A stretch of DNA of 33,138 nt, from assembly GCA_964527385.1 (NCBI GenBank), contig CAZGPZ010000004.1, positions 1 through 33,138 of the forward strand, written 5' to 3'. The stretch comes from JANWHZ01 sp964527385 (GTDB lineage Bacteria; Patescibacteriota; Saccharimonadia; Saccharimonadales; UBA4665). Positions 15,910 through 23,690 of this stretch are shown here, piece by piece. Position 1 is the first letter of the stretch. The number at the start of each line of letters is the position of its first letter. Below the pieces are notes generated by a model that saw nothing but the letters and a program-made list of their open reading frames with translations, did no database searches and was not told where the DNA came from. The position numbers and the translations under genes are program-made.

Positions 15910-16971
15910 ATGAAATCATACGACTTTGTAAACCGCCGCGAGTATTTCCAAACGCTAGCAACGCTCGCGTCAGAAGCTAAGCCCGGCGAAGCCGTCGCCG
16001 TCGCGGCCATGGATATCGACCCAGAAGAACCGGCCATCGGCAGGCTGCTCGGTGCGCTACGCGGTGCGGCCGAACGCGGCGCGGCGGTCCTGCTCCTAGT
16101 CGACGCATTCAACTTCCTTGTGGACAGCCATAATGTTCCCGGGCCGCTCTTCTACCAATTGTCACTAGAAAACTTTCGCGGCAAATACGGGCGCACCATG
16201 CATGCGCTGCAATCTATCAACGAAGCGGGCGGCACGTGCTTCATCACGAACGTGCCGCGCCGCCGCTTCACCGTCCCGCAAGTTGGCAGGTCGCACATAA
16301 AGGGAGCGGTGATTGGCGACCGTGTGTTTATCGGCGGATGCAACCTGATCCGTCCCAAGCACGTAGATATAATGGTCTCGTTCGAGGACAAAAAAGCGGC
16401 ACAGACGCTGCATACATGGTTCACCAAAATGGCTAGCGCGCCGCGAGTACGTGAGGCATTCGGGGACGTCGACACCGCCACGGACATTGATGCCAAAAAC
16501 CACTTGCTCTTGGACGCCGGCGTGCCCGGCCAATCATTGATCTACGACACGGCGCTGCAGTTGATCGATGAGGCGGAGAAGCAGCTGTACATTACGTGCC
16601 AATATTTCCCGGGCGGGCAGACCGCCCAGCACCTGGCAGCAGCACAGGAGCGCGGCGTGCAGGTCAGCATCGTGTACGGTCACCCGCGGCGCCAAGGTAC
16701 GCTGTCGGCGCTGCACCACATTCACCAGCTGGCGGAGCGGACTCGCGGTTTGCCGACAGGTTTTTTTGCGGGCAGGCTTGACCGGCAGGCGCCGAAGCTG
16801 CATGCCAAAATCTTAGCAAGCGAAAAAGCCGCCATGGTCGGTAGCCATAATTACGTTATCCAAGGGGTGAAGTTCGGCACCGCGGAACTTGCACTGCATG
16901 CCGAAGACCCCGAGTTCGCCACGGGCGTGCGCCGCTACATGGAACAGCAATTACACCACCTAAGCAAGTAA
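15910..16971 (+). CDS. phospholipase D-like protein with degenerate HKD motifs
   Basis: A 353-residue protein of the PLD/cardiolipin-synthase superfamily with two halves. The HxK cores are HIKGAVIGDRVFIGGCN (about residues 130-146) and HAKILASEKAAMVGSHNY (about 299-316). In both, the Asp expected four residues after Lys is changed (Gly in the first, Glu in the second). His and Lys are kept, so activity is possible but not certain. There is no signal peptide or membrane helix, unlike membrane-bound cardiolipin synthases. Its 3' end overlaps yebC on the other strand by 12 nt. Confidence 0.85.
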   Translation: MKSYDFVNRREYFQTLATLASEAKPGEAVAVAAMDIDPEEPAIGRLLGALRGAAERGAAVLLLVDAFNFLVDSHNVPGPLFYQLSLENFRGKYGRTMHALQSINEAGGTCFITNVPRRRFTVPQVGRSHIKGAVIGDRVFIGGCNLIRPKHVDIMVSFEDKKAAQTLHTWFTKMASAPRVREAFGDVDTATDIDAKNHLLLDAGVPGQSLIYDTALQLIDEAEKQLYITCQYFPGGQTAQHLAAAQERGVQVSIVYGHPRRQGTLSALHHIHQLAERTRGLPTGFFAGRLDRQAPKLHAKILASEKAAMVGSHNYVIQGVKFGTAELALHAEDPEFATGVRRYMEQQLHHLSK

Positions 16972-17697
16972 ATCTTCGGGAATATCGAAATTGACGTGCG
17001 TGTTCGTGACGCCGTCGACCTCGTCGAGCGCATCCATCAAACGCATGATTTTCTCGGCCGTCGCTTTGTCGGTGACTTCAACGGTCGTGTTCGGCACGTA
17101 AGTCAGCTCGGCTTCAAGAATTTCAACACCTTGCCCGCGTAGATTGTCGCGTACTTTCGCCAAATCTGACACTTGCGTATAAATGACCGACTCACCTCCG
17201 CCTTCGGCGGATTCTTCCTGCACGTCATCCGCGCCGGCATCAAGCGCCTGCAGCATCAAGTCGTCACCGGAACCCTTGGCCCTAATCATGCCTTTGTGGT
17301 CAAACTGGAACGCCACCGCGCCCTTCTCTGCCAAGTTGCCACCATGCTTGGAAAATGCCAGCCGCACTTCTGGGTACGTGCGGTTCACGTTGTCAGTTGC
17401 GCATTCAACCAATATTGCCACCCCGCCGGGACCATATCCCTCGTACAATACTTCCTGCAGCTGTGCGGCATTCTTGTCTTTCACGCGGTCGATGGCGCGC
17501 TGGATGTTCGCCATCGGCATATTGGACGTCTTGGCTTTGTCGATGGCCAAACGCAACGCAAAATTCATATCCGGGTCGGCGCCGCTTCTGGCCGCGATCG
17601 CGATGTTATTGCCAAGTTTGGTAAACAACGCGCCGCGCGCGGCGTCCTTGACACCCTTTTGCCGCTTGATGGTAGACCACTTGCTATGCCCTGACAA
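16960..17697 (-). CDS. yebC: YebC/PmpR-family transcription or translation factor
   Basis: A 245-residue YebC protein. It has the conserved N-terminus MSGHSKWSTIKRQKGVKDAARG, read here from residue 1, and the family blocks NMPMANIQRAIDR and YEGYGPGGVAILVE. The family has been described both as DNA-binding regulators and as factors that help ribosomes through proline stretches. The start codon is TTG (17697-17695), supported by AGGAG 8 nt upstream and by the family N-terminus. It lies next to ruvC-ruvA, as in many bacteria. Confidence 0.95.
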   Translation of the reverse strand: MSGHSKWSTIKRQKGVKDAARGALFTKLGNNIAIAARSGADPDMNFALRLAIDKAKTSNMPMANIQRAIDRVKDKNAAQLQEVLYEGYGPGGVAILVECATDNVNRTYPEVRLAFSKHGGNLAEKGAVAFQFDHKGMIRAKGSGDDLMLQALDAGADDVQEESAEGGGESVIYTQVSDLAKVRDNLRGQGVEILEAELTYVPNTTVEVTDKATAEKIMRLMDALDEVDGVTNTHVNFDIPEDLLA

Positions 17698-17721
17698 AAC
17701 AAAAACTCCTAATCCAGGCTC

Positions 17722-17730
17722 ATTATAGCA
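17722..17730 (-). promoter_or_regulatory. extended -10 of yebC
   Basis: Minus-strand TGCTATAAT (17730-17722), an extended and perfect -10, lies about 24 nt before the TTG start. This leaves a leader that carries AGGAG, in contrast to the leaderless genes of the window. Confidence 0.65.
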
Positions 17731-17755
17731 GATGACCAGCGCTGTAGTGCCACGC

Positions 17756-18064
17756 TTAGCTCGCTTGATTCATAGCGAACCACGTTAGATGCACGAGAGC
17801 TTCAGCATCCCTGCGATTCTGCCAGGATTCGATCTCATCTGCCGGCCAGCTTGGATTATATTCACTCGGTAACGCATGCTCTTTATCTAAAAGAAAGACA
17901 AACATTTCGTCACGCAGGCGGCGACGTATCCCGGCGTTTCGTTCGGAAGTATAGTACTCGTTTGGCGGGCAGCATTCAGCCAACAAACCCTCAATATATG
18001 CATCCATAGCCATGTTGCGTTGGTGGTCAGCTTCTGAAACATCTGGCCGTTCAAACCCGCTCAT
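17756..18064 (-). CDS. hypothetical protein
   Basis: A 102-residue soluble, charged, Trp-rich protein that I cannot assign. No membrane helix is seen. GGAGGT stands 5 nt before the ATG and a TATGAT -10 lies at 18097-18102 on the minus strand, so it is a credible gene with a normal leader. It is a single-gene unit between yebC and the HNH nuclease. Confidence 0.7.
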   Translation of the reverse strand: MSGFERPDVSEADHQRNMAMDAYIEGLLAECCPPNEYYTSERNAGIRRRLRDEMFVFLLDKEHALPSEYNPSWPADEIESWQNRRDAEALVHLTWFAMNQAS

Positions 18065-18096
18065 ATGTTACCTCCGGCGTTACTTCGATTCGGCTT

Positions 18097-18102
18097 ATCA
18101 TA
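18097..18102 (-). promoter_or_regulatory. -10 box of the 17756-18064 gene
   Basis: Minus-strand TATGAT lies 32 nt before the ATG, leaving room for the GGAGGT ribosome-binding site. No clear -35 or TGn extension is seen. Confidence 0.45.
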
Positions 18103-18144
18103 CGACATGGCAGCAGGACGGTCAAGCGCGCATACATGGCAATT

Positions 18145-18153
18145 TGCTATGAT
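18145..18153 (+). promoter_or_regulatory. extended -10 of the HNH nuclease gene, leaderless
   Basis: TGCTATGAT (18145-18153) ends exactly 6 nt before the ATG at 18160, with no Shine-Dalgarno site. An in-frame ATG at 18136 lies upstream of this box and would not be on the transcript. Confidence 0.7.
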
Positions 18154-18159
18154 GCCTGT

Positions 18160-18861
18160 ATGCATAAGCGCAAGCTCCGGCGTGTCGCAATCGGCTTTGT
18201 CCTGGCGCTCATAGTTGCCGGTTGGTCGCTTTGGCAAGATTACCAAGCGCAGCAATCGGCCCCACGGCCGACGCAGGAACAAATTCAATCGGGTCACCTA
18301 GCTTCAACGTCCTTGGCTAAGCTGGCGGTCAAAGGACGGGCGCCAAAAACTGGCTACAGCCGCGACCAGTTTAGCAGTGGTTGGGCAAATACCGGCGGAT
18401 GCGATATGCGCGAGCGCATACTTGCACGTGATATGACCAGCGTTGTGTTCCGCTCTCCAACTGACTGCACCGTGATGAACGGCACGCTTGATGACCCCTA
18501 TACCGGCAAGACAATCCCGTTCATGCGCGGGCCAAGCACGAGCAGCCTCGTGCAAATCGACCACGTTGTCGCGCTTGGCGATGCCTGGCAAAAGGGCGCG
18601 CAACAATTGCCTAAAACAACGCGTGAGCAACTATACAACGATCCGCTGGAGCTATTAGCGGTCGACGGCGACGCCAACCAACAAAAAAGCGACGGCGATG
18701 CAGCCACGTGGCTGCCAAGCAACAAAGCCTATCGCTGCCGGTACGTCGCGCGCCAAATCGCGGTGAAATTAAAATACTACTTGTGGGTCACCCAAGCCGA
18801 GCACGACGCCATGGCCCGCGTGCTCGCAACATGCCCGACGCAAGAGTTGCCAACCACCTAG
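18160..18861 (+). CDS. exported or membrane-anchored HNH nuclease (GmrSD C-terminal/DUF1524-like)
   Basis: A 233-residue protein with a basic start and one hydrophobic segment (about 9-24, VAIGFVLALIVAGWSL), so a signal peptide or anchor. The rest matches the DUF1524/GmrSD C-terminal HNH nuclease family: LVQIDHVVALGDAWQKGA holds the first catalytic His (His135), and DAATWLPSNKAYRCRYVARQIAVKLKY, cited here only as its WLPSNKAYRC core, holds the Asn and following residues. Family members include secreted nucleases. Closeness to comEC and the pilus genes suggests trimming of external DNA during uptake, which is inference. The start is fixed by the -10 box 6 nt upstream. Confidence 0.87.
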   Translation: MHKRKLRRVAIGFVLALIVAGWSLWQDYQAQQSAPRPTQEQIQSGHLASTSLAKLAVKGRAPKTGYSRDQFSSGWANTGGCDMRERILARDMTSVVFRSPTDCTVMNGTLDDPYTGKTIPFMRGPSTSSLVQIDHVVALGDAWQKGAQQLPKTTREQLYNDPLELLAVDGDANQQKSDGDAATWLPSNKAYRCRYVARQIAVKLKYYLWVTQAEHDAMARVLATCPTQELPTT

Positions 18862-18867
18862 TAACAT

Positions 18868-19161
18868 TTAGCCCGCAGTTAGTGCCGCGGCAGGCTCAGA
18901 AGCTTCGTATATAGTCGGGCGCAAACGGTGGTAATCAATAGTCGCTGCTATGATGGCGCGCCGGTCAATCAAAGTGCCATTCGGCGTTTCCCCGAAAACC
19001 ATACTGAAGTGCGTGGCCAGTACGTTGAGCCTTCCTAACCTGACAAGCTGTTCAGTATCCCACTGCTCGAGCGGCACAGTATGGTCTGGCAGCGCAACAA
19101 AATTGCCAGCAGCCGCCGTTTCGATCTGGAGCGGTATTCCGTATCGGTTATATATATTCAT
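18868..19161 (-). CDS. hypothetical protein
   Basis: A 97-residue soluble protein of unknown function, with no membrane helix and no motif I recognise. It has its own good promoter (TTTACA, 17 nt, TATAAT) and a weak AGG about 10 nt before the ATG. It is convergent with the HNH gene (6-nt gap) and divergent from comEC. Confidence 0.65.
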   Translation of the reverse strand: MNIYNRYGIPLQIETAAAGNFVALPDHTVPLEQWDTEQLVRLGRLNVLATHFSMVFGETPNGTLIDRRAIIAATIDYHRLRPTIYEASEPAAALTAG

Positions 19162-19190
19162 TATGTTTTGCCTGCAATTACGAATACTGG

Positions 19191-19219
19191 ATTATACAAT
19201 TCATTAGCTTGTATGTAAA
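19191..19219 (-). promoter_or_regulatory. promoter of the 18868-19161 gene
   Basis: Minus-strand TTTACA (19219-19214), a 17-nt spacer and a perfect TATAAT (19196-19191). The leader is about 23 nt. It is one of few promoters here with a good -35. The comEC start lies 22 nt beyond the -35, so control may be shared. Confidence 0.75.
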
Positions 19220-19240
19220 TAATGCATAATATCGGTTATC

Positions 19241-20707
19241 ATGCGCGCAAACCGCAATCATATCCACCCGTCTTGGCTGATAGGGCTTTTTGCGACCGCG
19301 TGCATCATAGGAATTGCATGCTCGCCGGTGCTACTAACACAATTGCCGGTACCGCTGCTTTTGATTAGCTTGTCCTTCGCGGTTATTGGGTTGGCAACGC
19401 GTTCACGGTTAGCAATGTCCCTGGTCGTTATCGCTGGCCTGTCAATAGGATTATGGCGCGGGTCGGCGGAGCAGGCGGCGCTGGCACAATACCACTCACT
19501 GCTAGGCAAAAGCATCACGTTGCAAGGCATCGTCAGTGACGACACATCATTCGGACCACACGGCGACCAGCGCGTCATGCTTAAGGATATACATGCCGCG
19601 AGCCGCGCATTGCCCGGACAAATATGGATCAGCAGCACGTCAGCCGCAAGTATCAAACGTAGCGACAGCGTGACAGTCCAAGGAAAACTTGGCTCTGGCT
19701 TTGGTGGCATCGCCGCCAGCATGTTCAATGCGTCGGTCACGCAAATTATACATCCAGAGCCCGGCGATGTCGGCTTGCGTGTACGCGACTGGTTCGCGGA
19801 CGGCATTCGCGCCGCGATTCCTGAGCCAGAAGCCAGCCTCGCATCGGGTTACCTCGTGGGCCAGCGCAGCACGCTGCCCGAGGACCTCGACACCCAGCTC
19901 AGAACCGTCGGCCTGACGCACGCGGTCGTCGCAAGTGGTTACAATTTGACCATCCTCGTCAGTTTTGCGCGGCAACTGCTCGCTGGCGTTTCGAAATATT
20001 TAGCAACCCTCGCCGGCGCGGGCATGATTTTCGGCTTCATGATGATCAGCGGGCTCAGCCCATCGATGGCGCGCGCGGGACTCGTGACTAGCCTGAGTTT
20101 GGGAGCTTGGTACTACGGCCGCAGAACCCACCCGTTCGTGCTATTGCCGTTTGCCGCTGCAGTGACCGCGCTTATAAATCCTGCGTACGTGTGGGGCGAC
20201 ATCGGTTGGTATTTGTCCTTCACTTCGTTTGCCGGCGTGATTATTATTGCTCCCCTCGTGCAACACTATTTGTGGGGCACGAAGCGCGTGGGACTCATCC
20301 GCCAGACACTCCTTGATACCATGTCCGCCCAACTTGCGACATTGCCCATAATGATCTTCGCATTCGGGCACTACTCGCCGTACGCGTTGATCGCCAATTT
20401 GCTCGTGCTGCCGCTCATCCCAATAACGATGGTATTGACGTTCGGTGCTGGTGTCGCCGGGCTGGCCGTGCCAGTCGCGGCGCATCTATTTGGTTTGCCC
20501 GCAACGCTCATCTTGCACTACATGACAACGGTGGTCGCACGCATCGCAGCGTTGCCGGGCGCGCAGGGAGAATTGTCTATCAATATTGCTGTTTTGTTCG
20601 CGGGCTATGCCACCATTGCCGCGATTGCGGTATTGCTGTGGCGGGCAACACGCTATGACTTTCATGGCGATAACTCGGACGAGCTGCCGAACCTTACAGC
20701 AACATGA
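19241..20707 (+). CDS. comEC: ComEC/Rec2-type DNA uptake channel, without the C-terminal nuclease domain
   Basis: A 488-residue polytopic membrane protein of the ComEC/Rec2 family, which carries single-stranded DNA across the cytoplasmic membrane. The N-terminal part has two or three membrane helices and an OB-like outside domain (about 85-170, ITLQGIVSDDTSFG onward). The Competence domain follows with the conserved LTHAVVASGYNLTILV and ISGLSPSMARAGLVTSLSLGAWYYGR, shown in pieces ISGLSPSMARAG and SLGAWYYGR. It ends after the membrane part, so the metallo-beta-lactamase-like domain of long ComECs is absent. The start has no clear ribosome-binding site; a CATAAT/TAATAT at 19225-19232 is the possible -10. 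Confidence 0.92.
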   Translation: MRANRNHIHPSWLIGLFATACIIGIACSPVLLTQLPVPLLLISLSFAVIGLATRSRLAMSLVVIAGLSIGLWRGSAEQAALAQYHSLLGKSITLQGIVSDDTSFGPHGDQRVMLKDIHAASRALPGQIWISSTSAASIKRSDSVTVQGKLGSGFGGIAASMFNASVTQIIHPEPGDVGLRVRDWFADGIRAAIPEPEASLASGYLVGQRSTLPEDLDTQLRTVGLTHAVVASGYNLTILVSFARQLLAGVSKYLATLAGAGMIFGFMMISGLSPSMARAGLVTSLSLGAWYYGRRTHPFVLLPFAAAVTALINPAYVWGDIGWYLSFTSFAGVIIIAPLVQHYLWGTKRVGLIRQTLLDTMSAQLATLPIMIFAFGHYSPYALIANLLVLPLIPITMVLTFGAGVAGLAVPVAAHLFGLPATLILHYMTTVVARIAALPGAQGELSINIAVLFAGYATIAAIAVLLWRATRYDFHGDNSDELPNLTAT

Positions 20708-20724
20708 ATAATTGCCCTGATTGT

Positions 20725-20754
20725 TTGACAATGTTGTAGCGCTGCTGGCACAAT
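20725..20754 (+). promoter_or_regulatory. promoter of the lamin-tail surface protein
   Basis: A perfect TTGACA (20725-20730) is followed after 18 nt by CACAAT (20749-20754). A leader of about 24 nt ends in GGAGGG before the ATG at 20785. Confidence 0.65.
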
Positions 20755-20784
20755 GCATGCAACGTAAGCAAGTTGGAGGGAGTC

Positions 20785-22377
20785 ATGAGACGGGCTGCTA
20801 AGGTTTTTGTTGTATGCTTGTTATCTGTTTGGTTTGCGGCGCAAGCTTCTGCTGCAGCAGCGACCCCGACTACTATCACGGTCGGCCCGACACCGCCGCC
20901 CACGTCCGCGCCCGGTCTCATCATAACGTCAATCGCGGGCAGCTCCCTGCCTGACTTCATCGAGCTATACAACCAAAACGACGGCCCATACGACCTGAGC
21001 GGCTGGTCTGTCATCTTTACCGTGCATGATGTTGGCGTGGGCGGCTGCGCCGATGTATCCAGTTCGGTTGTGTTACCGCAAGAGTGGCTGCTTTCCAGGC
21101 ACTACTTGACACTTGAACGTACCAGCGCGCCGAATCCCGCAAGTACTACTATCCCATTCACGATCGACACTTCGTTTTTAGCGGGCTGTGTAAGCCCGCA
21201 ACTTGCATCTATTAGCATTATTGGCGGCTCTGGCACAACTGAGCAGTCAGTAGTAATCCCCTTGGATAAATGGTCGTCAATTACAACCACGGTCGCGCAA
21301 CATAAGCAACGTGGCAACTCGCCGGGATCAACCCGCGCTATAAGCGGCGATTTCAATACCGACTACAAAATAGTAACGGGCACCGTCGCGCTTAATAGCG
21401 ATCCGCTGTACACGCCGCCAACCGATACGGCCGGGCTGCAAATCTTGGAAATTTTGCCCAACGCCCGCGACTGCTCGCCGCTCGACACGGACCCGACTTG
21501 TGGCGACTATATAAAGTTCTTCAATCCAACCGACCAAGCTATCAATCTCGCCCTCTACCGCGTGCGCATTGGTGCCAAAGGCCAAAGCGAGAGCGTGACC
21601 AACACGTTCACCTGGGGACAAATGTTGGATCCAAGCCACGACGAACTATTGCTGCCACCGGGGCAATATTTCATGCTCACTACCAGAAGCGACGGACAGC
21701 CGATCAGCATTACCGACACCGGAAATTATGTATGGCTGGAAGACGCTTACGGCACGACTATTTACGAACCGCTTGTCGGATATCCCGATGCGAGCTCGAC
21801 TACCAAAACCGGGTATGCGTGGGGCTACGATGGCGCGTCATGGCAGTGGACTAGTGCGCCGCAACCAAACGCGCCAAACTATTTCCCGCCACCGCCCGTC
21901 GTGCAACCACTTACATCGTCCGGCAGTGTTTCCGTTTCCGTCCTGAAACCATGCGCCGTAGGACAATACCGGAACCCTGACACGAACCGGTGCAGATCAG
22001 TCATCACTGCCACGACGGCATTAACACCATGCAACCCCGGCCAGGAACGTAATCCCGATACGAACCGTTGCCGGTCGATCGTTACGGCGAGCACGGCGCT
22101 CGCGCCGTGCCAACCCGGCTGGGAACGCAACCCGGACACCAACCGGTGCCGCAAATCCACTGGCACCGTCGCGGGCGCCGCCACAACGGCCGTCAAAGAC
22201 GTCACCGCTCCGATGAGCGACAGCCCGATGGGCTGGTACGTGGCAACGATCGCGGTCGCTGCCGCACTGGCGTACGCCGCATATGAGTGGCGGCAAGAAG
22301 TATCGCTCGCCTTCGCCAAGTCCAAAGCAAAAGCTATCCAGCTGCTGCCGGAACGCTTCGTTCGCCGGCGCAAATAA
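20785..22377 (+). CDS. lamin-tail-domain surface protein with Cys-rich repeats and C-terminal anchor
   Basis: A 530-residue exported protein. Signal peptide at 1-23 (MRRAAKVFVVCLLSVWFAAQ then ASA). Two lamin-tail-like beta domains follow, the first starting IITSIAGSSLPDFIELYNQ and the second ILEILPNARDCSPL with DYIKFFNPTDQ. Three tandem units of about 25 residues (about 389-458) share PCxPGxxRNPDTNRCRS. A membrane helix near the C-terminus (WYVATIAVAAALAYAAY) and a basic tail anchor it. LTD domains are common in exported CPR proteins and may bind DNA or surfaces; the role here is unknown. The ATG is chosen for the GGAGGG upstream. Confidence 0.82.
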   Translation: MRRAAKVFVVCLLSVWFAAQASAAAATPTTITVGPTPPPTSAPGLIITSIAGSSLPDFIELYNQNDGPYDLSGWSVIFTVHDVGVGGCADVSSSVVLPQEWLLSRHYLTLERTSAPNPASTTIPFTIDTSFLAGCVSPQLASISIIGGSGTTEQSVVIPLDKWSSITTTVAQHKQRGNSPGSTRAISGDFNTDYKIVTGTVALNSDPLYTPPTDTAGLQILEILPNARDCSPLDTDPTCGDYIKFFNPTDQAINLALYRVRIGAKGQSESVTNTFTWGQMLDPSHDELLLPPGQYFMLTTRSDGQPISITDTGNYVWLEDAYGTTIYEPLVGYPDASSTTKTGYAWGYDGASWQWTSAPQPNAPNYFPPPPVVQPLTSSGSVSVSVLKPCAVGQYRNPDTNRCRSVITATTALTPCNPGQERNPDTNRCRSIVTASTALAPCQPGWERNPDTNRCRKSTGTVAGAATTAVKDVTAPMSDSPMGWYVATIAVAAALAYAAYEWRQEVSLAFAKSKAKAIQLLPERFVRRRK

Positions 22378-22965
22378 TTACGCGCCTGGCTGGAGCGCGG
22401 TCACTGTGAAGCCGGGGCACGCACTTTCCTTGAAGGACGCCTCCAGGGCAGCAGTTACGCCCGGCAGGTACAGCTTGAGCGTGCCCGATCCGGCAGCCGT
22501 GCAAGCGGTCGTGCTAGGGTCGAAATTACCAGCATCAGGCAAGCCCAACACAACGTGCCCCTTGCCGCCGTGCGCGGTGATCGTCACGGCAACTGGCGCG
22601 TACAATGGATTACTTTCCGCGCCAACCGTTACATCCGCGGCGTCGCTCATGTACGCTGCTGGGTAACCAGATAGCATGCAGTCATAGCTGCCATCGTTTG
22701 TAATAACCGCATGCCAATATATCGTGCCTGCCGTCCCGTTGGACGACCCCTTGCTGAGCATGAGCCCACTGCAAGCTGCTGCCATTGAAACGGATGGTGT
22801 ATTGTTGTTTGATGAGTTTTTCGAGGTGTTAGTATTCGGGTTTTGCGTGTTTGCTTTTTGCAACTGGTATTGCCACACGAAATAGCCCAAAGCTGCAGCT
22901 AACAGTACAATAACTATCCCGAGCAGCGCCAAAACCACTACGTTACCTTTGCTATTTGTACGCAT
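22378..22965 (-). CDS. membrane-anchored DUF4232-like protein
   Basis: A 195-residue protein with a short basic N-terminus, one membrane helix (about 7-33), an Asn/Thr/Ser-rich linker and an outside beta domain. The core (CSGLMLSKGSSNGTAGTIYW, then NDGSYDCMLSGYPAAYM) resembles DUF4232, seen in secreted and lipoproteins of monoderms; no lipobox is present. AGGAGGG lies 5 nt before the ATG. Its stop directly abuts the stop of the convergent lamin-tail gene. Confidence 0.75.
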   Translation of the reverse strand: MRTNSKGNVVVLALLGIVIVLLAAALGYFVWQYQLQKANTQNPNTNTSKNSSNNNTPSVSMAAACSGLMLSKGSSNGTAGTIYWHAVITNDGSYDCMLSGYPAAYMSDAADVTVGAESNPLYAPVAVTITAHGGKGHVVLGLPDAGNFDPSTTACTAAGSGTLKLYLPGVTAALEASFKESACPGFTVTALQPGA

Positions 22966-22984
22966 AGACCCTCCTCTGACGCGC

Positions 22985-22990
22985 AGTATA
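22985..22990 (-). promoter_or_regulatory. -10 box of the DUF4232-like gene
   Basis: Minus-strand TATACT lies 19 nt before the ATG, giving a short leader that contains the AGGAGGG site. Confidence 0.5.
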
Positions 22991-23033
22991 GAACGAAGCA
23001 GCCTCCGCTGCTAGTAGAATGCATGCATGTCGG

Positions 23034-23576
23034 TTAGTGTTTGGATGAGCGGTGGTCCTTCATCAAGGTATCGTAACCCTTGTGAATCCTATCATCAGGG
23101 TGAATGCCCAAAGATAGCAACAGCGACCACAGCTCACCTTGCACAGCATCGGCGTCCGCATCGTCAGCCGCCAGCCGCTCAACCTCAACGAACACGCCCA
23201 ATTCGTCGATGTCATCCAAGCATAGTTCCAGGTTTTGGTAGTGTGCTATCCTGCGGCGTTTGTGCATCGTTACGCTTTCGTTGTAGTGCAAGCGCTCCAA
23301 GATTTTGGCCATTTGCCGCCCGTCATCAACTACGGTTTCATATTCGAAATTGTCACGCGAACGATGCGAAGCCTTGTGCTTCATAGTCAAGATCGCCTTG
23401 CCGCCCTGCTGGCGGATCCGGAAAATATTCCATTCCGGGTCGTCCCATGGCAAGGATGATTCGTATGTCATGTCGTGTTGGTCTATGACTTCGCCGAAAA
23501 CAATGCCTCGCGCTTCAGCCGCAGCCAAGAACGCATCTATGTCGCGCAGCCGCGCCTTCACTTCTATCTCGCGCAT
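23034..23576 (-). CDS. CYTH-domain phosphohydrolase (class IV adenylate cyclase-like)
   Basis: A 180-residue CYTH (triphosphate tunnel) protein. The signature ExExK is at the N-terminus (MREIEVKARL), and the charged strands expected for triphosphate and metal binding follow (NIFRIRQQGGKAILTMKHK, then LELCLDDIDELGVFVEVE). Members cleave or cyclise triphosphates: thiamine triphosphatase, CyaB-type cyclase or inorganic triphosphatase; which one is not clear. The start at 23576 is fixed by the family N-terminus and by a TATCAT box exactly 6 nt upstream; the frame to 23696 is too long. Confidence 0.88.
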   Translation of the reverse strand: MREIEVKARLRDIDAFLAAAEARGIVFGEVIDQHDMTYESSLPWDDPEWNIFRIRQQGGKAILTMKHKASHRSRDNFEYETVVDDGRQMAKILERLHYNESVTMHKRRRIAHYQNLELCLDDIDELGVFVEVERLAADDADADAVQGELWSLLLSLGIHPDDRIHKGYDTLMKDHRSSKH

Positions 23577-23582
23577 ATAACT

Positions 23583-23591
23583 ATGATAGCA
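23583..23591 (-). promoter_or_regulatory. extended -10 of the CYTH gene, leaderless
   Basis: Minus-strand TGCTATCAT (23591-23583) ends 6 nt before the ATG at 23576. No Shine-Dalgarno site fits. Confidence 0.68.
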
Positions 23592-23678
23592 GGCTCTGGC
23601 ACGTGCGGCCGAACCGGGATGTATACAACTATTGGATGTGTTATATAACCGGTCAAGCAGTAGGTCCCAACACGTACG

Positions 23679-23684
23679 TATGAT
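23679..23684 (+). promoter_or_regulatory. -10 box of the ParB/Srx-like gene, leaderless
   Basis: TATGAT ends exactly 6 nt before the ATG at 23691; there is no Shine-Dalgarno site and no TGn extension. It is divergent from the CYTH promoter about 90 bp away. Confidence 0.62.
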
Positions 23685-23690
23685 GGCTGC

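Noticed and set aside
23027..23386. Plus-strand frame with TAGAAT exactly 6 nt before its ATG
   Set aside because: The spacing matches the leaderless rule, but the frame lies antisense to the CYTH gene and encodes a low-complexity basic peptide with no domain. It is kept as a chance match or a possible antisense transcript.
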